Of a stretch of DNA of 64,000 nucleotides, positions 1 to 6,206 are shown in pieces. The DNA lies in assembly GCF_025802015.1 (NCBI RefSeq), contig NZ_JAOYFC010000001.1, positions 682,001 to 746,000 on the forward strand, given 5' to 3'. The position numbers were made by a program, and so were the translations under genes. The notes under the pieces were generated by a model. The model ran no database searches. It saw only the letters and a program-made list of their open reading frames with translations, and was not told the DNA's origin. The stretch comes from Falsihalocynthiibacter halioticoli. Lineage in GTDB: Bacteria > Pseudomonadota > Alphaproteobacteria > Rhodobacterales > Rhodobacteraceae. The stretch's first letter is position 1, and every line of letters starts with the position of its first letter.

Positions 1-345
1 GAGTGCCGCGTCGGGCGCCGTTTTCTTGCGCGCTGCATTCAGGCTCAGGAAATTCAGCGCTGCGGAGCAGCCAAGAACAATCGCCGCGCCGACGAGTTTT
101 CCATAAAAGGCCCAGTTCAGGACCAGCGCCCCCTCCAGCGCCTGCACAAGCGCGATACCGGTAATCCAAAGAACAAGGATAGCGCCGAGGCTTATGAAGC
201 CGAGCGTTCTCATGGCCGATTGAACAGGCGGGGCGGGCGGCGTTTTGGCCTTTGCATGGGCGGACTGCACGATGGAGCTGGCGATGGACACGCCACCGAA
301 AAACAATGCTAGAAAATGCAGAAACTTAAGGAAAATCACCAACAC
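1..345 (-). CDS. Integral membrane protein, cut by window edge
   Basis: The minus strand is open from a GTG at 345 to the window edge (115 codons, no stop). The product is hydrophobic: a first membrane segment at about residues 3-25, a Pro/Ala/Lys linker (AKAKTPPAPPVQSA), then segments at about 47-68 and 78-98. GGGAGC about 6 nt upstream of the GTG serves as ribosome binding site; an in-frame GTG at 339 is an alternative start. The family is not recognised, and the C-terminus lies outside the window. Function unknown. Confidence 0.6.
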   Translation of the reverse strand, partial: MLVIFLKFLHFLALFFGGVSIASSIVQSAHAKAKTPPAPPVQSAMRTLGFISLGAILVLWITGIALVQALEGALVLNWAFYGKLVGAAIVLGCSAALNFLSLNAARKKTAPDAAL

Positions 346-467
346 ATTCGGCTCCCGTGCTCAGAAATCACTTTGTTAACCGCATCATAGGAAGGTTTTG
401 CATTTGATCCTAATGGTTTGTCCAACAAGTGGGAGTTTTTCTTGATGCCAGCGAGAAGGGGCGCGGG

Positions 468-481
468 GGCCAAATTTGGCC
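468..481. promoter_or_regulatory. 14-bp perfect palindrome in intergenic region
   Basis: GGCCAAATTTGGCC is a perfect palindrome lying 73 bp before the DUF1428 gene and 120 bp from the divergent membrane-protein gene. Position and symmetry fit an operator, but no regulator is known for it. The rest of the 346-553 gap holds no other clear signal. Confidence 0.3.
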
Positions 482-553
482 GTCACGGCCCGAAATGGTA
501 GGGTAAGGGTATTCTCAACCCAAGTTCATTGCAGAGAGTGAAAGGAATTTTCC

Positions 554-907
554 ATGGCCTATGTTGACGGATTTGTTGCCGCTGTTCCTGATGTGCGGAA
601 ACAGGAATTTATCGAACACGCTGAAATCATTGGTAAAGTTTTCATTGAACACGGCGCAATTGAATGCGTCGAATGTTGGGGTGATGAGGTGCCCGAAGGA
701 GAGATCACGTCATTTCCGCGGGCCGTTCAAAAGAAGGACGATGAAACCATCGTGTTTTCATGGGTTCTATGGCCTGACAAAGCCACACGAGATGCGGGTA
801 TGAAGAAAACCATCGACGACCCGCGCGCACAGCCCGATGTCGCCCCGATGCCATTTGATGGAAAACGCATGCTTATTGGCGGATTTGAACAGATTGTTAA
901 GTCTTAG
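554..907 (+). CDS. DUF1428 family protein
   Basis: A 117-residue protein that resembles the DUF1428 family (ferredoxin-like, dimeric alpha/beta barrel fold) over its whole length. It has the typical N-terminus (MAYVDGFVAAVP) and the conserved C-terminal part (MPFDGKRMLIGGFEQIV). AAAGGA lies about 8 nt before the ATG. Members are cytosolic proteins of about 110-120 residues with no established biochemical role, so no substrate can be assigned. It seems to be a single gene, followed 57 bp later by a small membrane-protein gene on the same strand. Confidence 0.85.
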   Translation: MAYVDGFVAAVPDVRKQEFIEHAEIIGKVFIEHGAIECVECWGDEVPEGEITSFPRAVQKKDDETIVFSWVLWPDKATRDAGMKKTIDDPRAQPDVAPMPFDGKRMLIGGFEQIVKS

Positions 908-964
908 GCCGTAAGACAGAGTCGCCCCGCGCAATTATCGCTGTTTGAAACGGAGGGTGGCCAA

Positions 965-1180
965 ATGTTTGATGTGTTCGGAGCTGTGATGCTGCTTGCA
1001 TTCATCGCGTTGGCGCTCTGTGCCGTCTATCTGCTGTTTGCGATTATTGGAGACATGGCCAAAGCCCGAGGGCATTCCCCGTGGGCATGGTGGACGATGT
1101 CTTTGCTCTGGTCGCCAATCGGCTCAATTTTCGTACTTTGGCTGTTCTTCCCAATTGAGACAGGCAGGGACAGCAACTGA
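965..1180 (+). CDS. Small two-helix membrane protein
   Basis: A 71-residue protein with two predicted membrane helices, at about residues 5-30 and 44-63, joined by a short loop containing GHSPWAWW. The ATG is preceded by GGAGGGTGG with good spacing, so the start is well supported. The family is not recognised. The aromatic loop and short acidic tail (ETGRDSN) resemble small inner-membrane proteins of Rhodobacteraceae annotated as hypothetical. It may be transcribed with the DUF1428 gene. Function unknown. Confidence 0.7.
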   Translation: MFDVFGAVMLLAFIALALCAVYLLFAIIGDMAKARGHSPWAWWTMSLLWSPIGSIFVLWLFFPIETGRDSN

Positions 1181-1252
1181 TGCAACTGGGCGTAGCCGAA
1201 AGCACGAACTACAGCGTTTGCTGAGCCTTGATCGGGAATGTCAGGTAGGATT

Positions 1253-1328
<76 letters not shown>

Positions 1329-1362
1329 TCACGCAGATATTGTCTGCGACCGTGTACTTATG

Positions 1363-1403
1363 GAAGCGCGCGCCGATGATCAAGCGAAAATCACGCGCGC
1401 TTC
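1363..1403 (-). terminator. Possible stem-loop after FYDLN-acid gene
   Basis: GAAGCGCGCG (1363-1372) and CGCGCGCTTC (1394-1403) form a 10-bp perfect stem around a 21-nt loop, between the FYDLN-acid gene and tRNA-Ala. No T-run follows on the minus strand, so it may be a processing or weak termination hairpin rather than a classical terminator. Confidence 0.35.
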
Positions 1404-1417
1404 TGATAATTTTGCGA

Positions 1418-1744
1418 TTAATCGTCGTCGTTGGTAGAGACGTCCGCGATTTCCTCAAGAGGCACTGTATCGTCGTCGTCGTCATCCTCGAGGATGTCGT
1501 CGTCGAGTTCTACATCGAGGTCATCTGCATCATCCTCGATCACGGCCTCATCGCCATCAACCAGATCTTTGGCTGTTGTTTCGGCGTCGGCTTTGTCTGC
1601 AACAAGGTTGCGTGTTTTCGCGCCCTCTTCGACGACAACTTCTTCGCCCGTGTAGGGGCTGATGATCGGAGTCTTATTGAGATCGTAGAAGCGTTTTCCG
1701 GTCTGGGGGCAAACGCGTTTCGTTCCCCATTCTTCTTTGGGCAT
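1418..1744 (-). CDS. FYDLN-acid domain protein (TIGR02300)
   Basis: A 108-residue cytosolic protein. The N-terminal half (MPKEEWGTKRVCPQTGKRFYDLNKTPIIS in part) carries the motif for which the family is named, with a single Cys in RVCPQTGKRFYDLN. The second half is almost wholly acidic, ending in long Asp/Glu runs at about residues 70-98. The start is placed at the MPKEEW methionine, which has AAGGGGA upstream, rather than five codons earlier. The family is common in alphaproteobacteria, and its function is not established. It lies 89 bp upstream of tRNA-Ala on the same strand. Confidence 0.9.
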   Translation of the reverse strand: MPKEEWGTKRVCPQTGKRFYDLNKTPIISPYTGEEVVVEEGAKTRNLVADKADAETTAKDLVDGDEAVIEDDADDLDVELDDDILEDDDDDDTVPLEEIADVSTNDDD

Positions 1745-1880
1745 TGTGATCCCCTTCAAGCTGGCTCATAAATTCGGATTTGGAGCCAACTGCCACAACA
1801 ATTCGAGGGTGTCAAAGGCTTTTGAGGTTCCGGCACGATTGTTGCGGTATTTGGGCAGAAGTTCGCATAGGTTTGAATGA

Positions 1881-2588
1881 ATGTTTAACAAGCGGGTACA
1901 GGTTGACAGTTTGCGGCTTTCAGGGTCTCCCGAGGTTGTTGTGAAGCTGCGCCGGTCTGCGCGTGCCAAGCGTTTGAGTTTGCGTGTGTCCCGTTTGGAT
2001 GGCCGTGTCACTCTAACATTGCCGACGCGCGCGCGCGTCAAAGAAGCCGAACGATTTGCGAATGAAAAAGCCGATTGGATCCGCGCGCAACTTGGCGCTC
2101 AGGTCGAGCAGATTCGGCCCGCGCCGGGAAGTTGGGTCTGGTTTCGCGGGCAACGGTTGGAGATTGCCGAGGGTACGGGTCGCTCTGCGCGCTTGGTTGG
2201 CGGGCGATTGGAGGTTTCAGCAGAGCGTGCGGGCGTTAAGGTCGCGACATTCTTGAAACATGCGGCGCGTGCGGATTTGCTCGAGGCGAGCGAGGGGTAT
2301 GCGCATGATCTCGGCGTCGAAATCGGCAAAATAACCTTGCGAGATACGCGCTCTCGATGGGGGTCCTGTTCTTACGAAGGGAACCTGATGTATTCGTGGC
2401 GGCTGGTGATGGCGCCGCCGGATGTCTTGCGTTATGTCGCGGCCCACGAGGTTGCGCATCGGTTGGAGATGAACCACTCACAGGCGTTTTGGGATCAGGT
2501 CGCGCGGATCTATCCCGATTATGTAGCGCCCCGTAAGTGGCTTCGAGACAAGGGGCAAGAACTGCACCGGTTTCGCTTCAAGGATTGA
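1881..2588 (+). CDS. YgjP-type zinc metallopeptidase domain protein (DUF45, M48-like)
   Basis: A 235-residue cytosolic protein. The zinc-binding HExxH motif is seen as AAHEVAHRLEMNHSQAFW at about residues 190-207, followed by the typical C-terminal WL-rich segment. The preceding TRSRWGSCS...MYSWRLVMAP stretch is the family's second hallmark. The N-terminal ~100 residues form the usual beta-rich part of YgjP proteins. Proteins of this family are called metal-dependent hydrolases; the E. coli relative has been linked to UTP hydrolysis, but the substrate here cannot be told from sequence. A GntR regulator follows after 30 bp on the same strand, with an operator in between. Confidence 0.88.
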   Translation: MFNKRVQVDSLRLSGSPEVVVKLRRSARAKRLSLRVSRLDGRVTLTLPTRARVKEAERFANEKADWIRAQLGAQVEQIRPAPGSWVWFRGQRLEIAEGTGRSARLVGGRLEVSAERAGVKVATFLKHAARADLLEASEGYAHDLGVEIGKITLRDTRSRWGSCSYEGNLMYSWRLVMAPPDVLRYVAAHEVAHRLEMNHSQAFWDQVARIYPDYVAPRKWLRDKGQELHRFRFKD

Positions 2589-2601
2589 CCTCCGCAAGAT
2601 T

Positions 2602-2611
2602 TGTGATCACA
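2602..2611. promoter_or_regulatory. TGTGATCACA operator at the GntR gene
   Basis: A perfect TGTGATCACA palindrome ends 8 nt before the ATG of the GntR regulator gene. The same word occurs upstream of sucC and sdhC in this window. Its position over the ribosome binding region suggests autorepression. This is inferred from position and repetition only. Confidence 0.65.
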
Positions 2612-2618
2612 TTGCGGC

Positions 2619-3260
2619 ATGACGTTCAAACTCAAGGAAAATGAGGCCGTTCACGAACAGGTCTATCGCCATCTCAGGGCCAAGATCATGCACGGTGAAC
2701 TTGCGCCCGGCCAATCGCTCACGCTGCGTGGGGTTGGTAAAGATTACGGAATATCCATGACGCCCGTGCGCGAGGCGGCGCGACGTTTGGTAGCCGAAGG
2801 GGCGCTGACGCTGTCCTCATCTGGGCGGATTTCGACGCCGGAATTGTCGAACGAGCGGATTGAAGAGCTTGCCGCGCTGCGGGCGTTGCTTGAGCCGGAG
2901 CTGTCGAGCCGCGCGCTTCCAAGGGCGCATATGGCGTTGATTGAACGGCTTCAATCCATCAACGCAACGATCGCCGAGCATGTGGCGAAACAGGATGCGG
3001 TTGGCTACATCCGGACTAATCTGGAATTTCATCGCACGCTTTATCTGCGCGCACAGGCCCCAGCGATTTTGGCCATGACAGAAACGGTCTGGCTCCAGCT
3101 TGGGCCGACAATGCGCTCGCTCTATGGAAAATTGCGCCGGACCGATCCGCCGCGCAATCACCGACTTATCATTGCAGCACTTCGGGCGGGAGACGAGCCA
3201 GGGCTGCGCTTGGCCATTCGTACAGACGTTACGCAGGGGCTTCGACTTTTGGCGAGTTGA
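2619..3260 (+). CDS. GntR/FCD-family transcriptional regulator, candidate TCA-cycle regulator (AkgR-like)
   Basis: A 213-residue DNA-binding protein. Residues 10-70 form the GntR winged helix, with the conserved AKIMHGELAPGQSLTLRGVG and SMTPVREAARRLVAEGAL segments. Residues 80-205 form an FCD ligand-binding helical bundle, including the metal-site type NLEFHRTLY and a late NHRLIIAALRAGD histidine segment. FCD regulators usually bind TGTGATCACA-like palindromes as dimers. Such a site precedes this gene and two TCA operons in the window, and a GntR factor named AkgR activates TCA genes in R. sphaeroides. Identity with AkgR is inferred, not shown. No strong Shine-Dalgarno is visible before the ATG. 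Confidence 0.85.
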   Translation: MTFKLKENEAVHEQVYRHLRAKIMHGELAPGQSLTLRGVGKDYGISMTPVREAARRLVAEGALTLSSSGRISTPELSNERIEELAALRALLEPELSSRALPRAHMALIERLQSINATIAEHVAKQDAVGYIRTNLEFHRTLYLRAQAPAILAMTETVWLQLGPTMRSLYGKLRRTDPPRNHRLIIAALRAGDEPGLRLAIRTDVTQGLRLLAS

Positions 3261-3266
3261 CTGGCG

Positions 3267-4136
3267 TTATTGCGCAGGAATGACCTGATCGTATGGGGAT
3301 ACAACGGCTGTATCTGGCGTAGGTGCCTGCGCGCTCGCCACGCATTTGTTTACGTCACGCCCTGAAAGGCGAAGGCCAGAAGCAAGGCTGCGCAGGAATT
3401 GCACCTCAGGGCGGATCAACCCGCGATGGCGCGTCGCAATCTTGAGGGCCGCACTATAACAGAGTCGACGGTTTGCGAGGCTCAACCCCTTTCCAAGCGC
3501 ACGACATTCCAGCGGTGTCATATCGCGTTTGGTGTTCTTGATCAGCTTCACGATTTCTTCGGGCGCGATGTGATGGCCTGTCATTTCATAGCCAAGACGC
3601 GCGATCACTCGGATTTCATGCGCATCCACCTTACGATCGATGATCGACATATGGCACATGACATTCACAACGGCCTCTGCGTCCGATCTGCTTGGCGGCG
3701 TCGCGCGTGCAGGAATGAGCGCGCGCAGTGAGGGTACAAAAGCAAAGAGCGCTGCAATCGCGGCTAACAACAGCGCAAATGCACCAAGGATGACTGGCGT
3801 GCGGTGTTTTGGAGAAAGGTCAGGGGTTGCAGGAAGAGCGGCGCTAAACACACCCTCAGCCTGCGCATCCCGGAAGCCACCAGGGAAAAATTCCTTGTGG
3901 CTTCCGGGAGTGCAACTGGATTCACTAGCTACATACCGTTGGTTGGTCACTGCGAGCTCTAGCCCAAAAATTGTTGTTACGTCTGCAAGGACACACAGTG
4001 AGAGGGCCGGCGCATGGGGGAGCGCGGCGTGTTCTGTTTCGACAAAGTAAAGTTTTTGGCCGGTACGAGCCTCTGATGGGAGAGGCGAATTTACTGCTAG
4101 GACACTTGTTAATATAGCCAGTAACGCGTTGCGCAT
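3267..4136 (-). CDS. Membrane-anchored TerB-like domain protein
   Basis: A 289-residue protein. Residues 1-23 look like a signal peptide (MRNALLAILTSVLAVNSPLPSEA), followed by a ~90-residue presumably periplasmic part with two cysteines. A single membrane segment at about 113-137 (VILGAFALLLAAIAALFAFV) comes next, and a cytosolic helical C-terminal domain at about 150-260 resembles TerB/DjlA-type acidic helical bundles (VVNVMCHMSIIDRKVDAHEI). The start at 4136 is chosen for the signal peptide; 17 more upstream codons are open but less likely. The final ~25 residues are low complexity. Function unknown; TerB domains are usually linked to envelope or stress sensing. It lies convergent to the GntR gene. 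Confidence 0.7.
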   Translation of the reverse strand: MRNALLAILTSVLAVNSPLPSEARTGQKLYFVETEHAALPHAPALSLCVLADVTTIFGLELAVTNQRYVASESSCTPGSHKEFFPGGFRDAQAEGVFSAALPATPDLSPKHRTPVILGAFALLLAAIAALFAFVPSLRALIPARATPPSRSDAEAVVNVMCHMSIIDRKVDAHEIRVIARLGYEMTGHHIAPEEIVKLIKNTKRDMTPLECRALGKGLSLANRRLCYSAALKIATRHRGLIRPEVQFLRSLASGLRLSGRDVNKCVASAQAPTPDTAVVSPYDQVIPAQ

Positions 4137-4196
4137 CTTGCACCTTTGCAAAAAGAAGACGGACAGCCCGCAGGGACCATCCGTCACTTGTCATGC

Positions 4197-4219
4197 AAAA
4201 ATGCGGCACGATTGTGCCG
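4197..4219 (-). terminator. Rho-independent terminator after lpd
   Basis: On the minus strand CGGCAC-AATC-GTGCCG forms a 6-bp stem with a 4-nt loop, followed by CATTTTT. It begins 15 nt downstream of the lpd stop, closing the odh/lpd transcription unit and separating it from the TerB-like gene. Confidence 0.75.
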
Positions 4220-4234
4220 GATTAGGGAAATTAG

Positions 4235-5623
4235 CTAGGCGTGGATCGCGCCGTCGCCACAGGCAAGGGCCGCTTCGCGAACCGCTTCCGAGTAGGTCGG
4301 GTGCGCGTGGCAGGTTAGGGCGATGTCTTGCGCGCTGGCGCCGAATTCCATGGCCACGCAGATTTCGTGGATCATATCACCCGCAGCAGGGCCGATGATA
4401 TGCGCGCCGAGAACACGGTCTGTGTCTTTGTCCGCGAGGATTTTCACGAAGCCTTCGCCTTGGAACACGGCCTTTGCACGGGCATTGCCCATGAAGGAAA
4501 ACTTGCCGACCTTATAGTTAACGCCCTTTTCTTTAAGGCTTTGCTCGGTCGCGCCAACGCTGGCCACTTCTGGGGCGGTATAGATCACGCCGGGGATCAC
4601 GTCATAGTTCACGTGGCCGGATTTGCCCGCGATCTGCTCGGCAACGGCCATACCTTCGTCTTCGGCTTTGTGCGCGAGCATCGGCCCTTCGATCACGTCG
4701 CCAATGGCATAAACGCCGTCGACATTGGTGGCCCAGTGACCGTCGGTTGCGATCTGGCCGCGCTCTGTCATCTTCACGCCAAGCGCATCGAGGCCGAGGT
4801 TGTCAACGAACGGACGGCGGCCTGTGGCGACCAGAACAACATCGGCGTCGATGGTTGCTTCGCTGTCATCCTTGCGCAGTTTGTAGTTCACTTTGGCCTT
4901 GGTTTTGGTCTTGTCGACGGACTGAACCGCAGCGCCCATAACAAAGCTAAGGCCTTGTTTTTTAAGGATACGTTGCAGAGTCTTCTGAACGTCTTTGTCC
5001 ATGCCAGGTGTGATTTCATCAAGGAATTCAACCACGGTCACTTCGGCACCCAAACGCGCATAAACCGAGCCAAGTTCAAGGCCGATTACGCCAGCACCGA
5101 TCACAACCATTTTCTTGGGTGTTTTGGGTAGGTCAAGCGCGCCAGTGGAGGTCACGACGATCTTCTCGTCTACCTCAACACCGGGTAGGCTGCTGGCTTC
5201 GGAGCCTGTCGCGATCACGATATTCTTGGCAGTGTGAACCTCGTCACCCACTTTGACTTTGCCAGCTTCGGGGATGCTGCCCCAGCCTTTGAGCCAGTCT
5301 ATCTTGTTCTTTTTAAACAGGAATTCGATGCCCTTTGTGTTTTGGTCCACGACGTCCTGTTTGTAGGATTTCATCTGGTCCCAATCGACAGAGGGCGACT
5401 TTCCTTTGAGACCCATTTTCGCAAAGTTGTGCTCTGCTTCGTGCAGTTGGTGGCTGGCGTGCAGCAGCGCTTTGGACGGGATGCAGCCCACATTGAGGCA
5501 GGTGCCGCCGAGCGTTTCGCGGCCCTCTACACAGGCCGTTTTCAGGCCGAGTTGTGCAAGACGGATCGCGCAGACATAGCCGCCAGGGCCGCCGCCAATT
5601 ACGATTGCATCATAGTTCGCCAT
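4235..5623 (-). CDS. lpd: Dihydrolipoyl dehydrogenase (E3)
   Basis: A 462-residue flavoprotein that reoxidises dihydrolipoamide on the E2 subunits of 2-oxo acid dehydrogenases with NAD+. The N-terminal FAD motif is GGGPGGYVCA (residues 9-18). The redox-active disulfide is TCLNVGCIPS, Cys42 and Cys47. The NAD motif is VVIGAGVIGLELGSV. The C-terminal HAHPTYSE carries the catalytic His-Glu pair. Length matches E3 proteins (~460-470). It follows odhB and a MAPEG gene on the same strand, and is most likely the E3 for 2-oxoglutarate dehydrogenase. The 123-bp gap in front holds repeats that could give it its own promoter. Confidence 0.98.
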   Translation of the reverse strand: MANYDAIVIGGGPGGYVCAIRLAQLGLKTACVEGRETLGGTCLNVGCIPSKALLHASHQLHEAEHNFAKMGLKGKSPSVDWDQMKSYKQDVVDQNTKGIEFLFKKNKIDWLKGWGSIPEAGKVKVGDEVHTAKNIVIATGSEASSLPGVEVDEKIVVTSTGALDLPKTPKKMVVIGAGVIGLELGSVYARLGAEVTVVEFLDEITPGMDKDVQKTLQRILKKQGLSFVMGAAVQSVDKTKTKAKVNYKLRKDDSEATIDADVVLVATGRRPFVDNLGLDALGVKMTERGQIATDGHWATNVDGVYAIGDVIEGPMLAHKAEDEGMAVAEQIAGKSGHVNYDVIPGVIYTAPEVASVGATEQSLKEKGVNYKVGKFSFMGNARAKAVFQGEGFVKILADKDTDRVLGAHIIGPAAGDMIHEICVAMEFGASAQDIALTCHAHPTYSEAVREAALACGDGAIHA

Positions 5624-5644
5624 GGGTCTTCTCCTTGGTCATTT

Positions 5645-5660
5645 TCGCCAAAAATGGCGA
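5645..5660. repeat. Inverted repeat before lpd
   Basis: TCGCCA-AAAA-TGGCGA is a perfect 6-bp inverted repeat with 4-nt spacer, 22 bp upstream of the lpd start. No T-run follows on the lpd strand, so it is more likely an operator or mRNA hairpin than a terminator. The same 15-base core forms the stem-loop of the ccrA terminator. Confidence 0.45.
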
Positions 5661-5666
5661 TATTAT

Positions 5667-5699
5667 TTGCATATGTTTTGCATATGATTTCCATATGCT
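5667..5699. repeat. Three 11-bp tandem units with CATATG cores
   Basis: Three head-to-tail 11-bp units (TTGCATATGTT, TTGCATATGAT, TTCCATATGCT) each contain the palindrome CATATG, at 5670, 5681 and 5692. The spacing is one helical turn, so the cores lie on one DNA face. They are 44-77 bp upstream of lpd, which fits a cooperative protein-binding site. The factor is unknown. Confidence 0.6.
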
Positions 5700-5746
5700 C
5701 AAATTCGGACTGGCTTTGCCTGTGTCATGGTGGGTTTTGACAGTGT

Positions 5747-6151
5747 TCAGAACCATGGCACGAGCGCCGCGATATAGAGGGCGAAGGTGGCCAGAAAACC
5801 CGCAAGCCAAATGAGGCTCCGTGCCGGAATCATTCCCTTAAGATAGGTCACCACATAGATCGCCCGCGCCCCCAGAAACAGCCCCGCACAGATTTGGGTG
5901 ACGGGGGTGGATTGGTCTGTCAGCGCAAGGATGACCACGGCAGGTGTGAAAAAGATCAGCGCCTCGCCGCTGTTGTTCAGGCACCGGTGAAGACGGCCAG
6001 TGATCCCCTTGAGGTAGGGCGAAACATCTTCGTCGCGCGTCCCGTAGAGCACCGAATGGGGAACATGCCGGCGCGCGATAATCATCAGCGCCAAGTAGAG
6101 CGCCGCGTGGATGAGGCCGGTGAGGGCAAGGGCTGTGAGTTCGGTGGTCAT
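5747..6151 (-). CDS. MAPEG family membrane protein
   Basis: A 134-residue integral membrane protein with four predicted helices (about residues 4-24, 50-70, 73-95 and 108-130). It resembles prokaryotic MAPEG proteins (membrane-associated proteins in eicosanoid and glutathione metabolism): RLHRCLNNSGEALIFFTP and LFLGARAIYVVTYLKGMIPARS match the family's conserved regions. Prokaryotic members are poorly characterised, and a glutathione-linked activity is possible but not shown. It lies between odhB and lpd in the same direction, separated from odhB by a hairpin, so it may be an insertion into the TCA cluster rather than a functional part of it. Confidence 0.85.
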   Translation of the reverse strand: MTTELTALALTGLIHAALYLALMIIARRHVPHSVLYGTRDEDVSPYLKGITGRLHRCLNNSGEALIFFTPAVVILALTDQSTPVTQICAGLFLGARAIYVVTYLKGMIPARSLIWLAGFLATFALYIAALVPWF

Positions 6152-6180
6152 AGGCGGAATGCCTCTGGCGCGGGAAAGGA

Positions 6181-6201
6181 AAGGGGGCGATGCGCCCCCT
6201 T
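6181..6201 (-). terminator. Stem-loop after odhB
   Basis: AAGGGGGCG and CGCCCCCTT form a perfect 9-bp stem with a 3-nt loop directly after the odhB stop. On the minus strand it is followed by TTTCCTTTCCCG, a moderate T-rich tail. It probably terminates or attenuates the sucCD-odhAB transcript before the MAPEG gene. Confidence 0.6.
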
Positions 6202-6206
6202 GGTTT

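Noticed and set aside
4145..4152. TTTGCAAA, resembling a half of the propionyl-CoA regulator (PccR/ScfR) site
   Set aside because: Only a single half-site, overlapping the leader of the TerB-like gene; no second copy at the expected distance.
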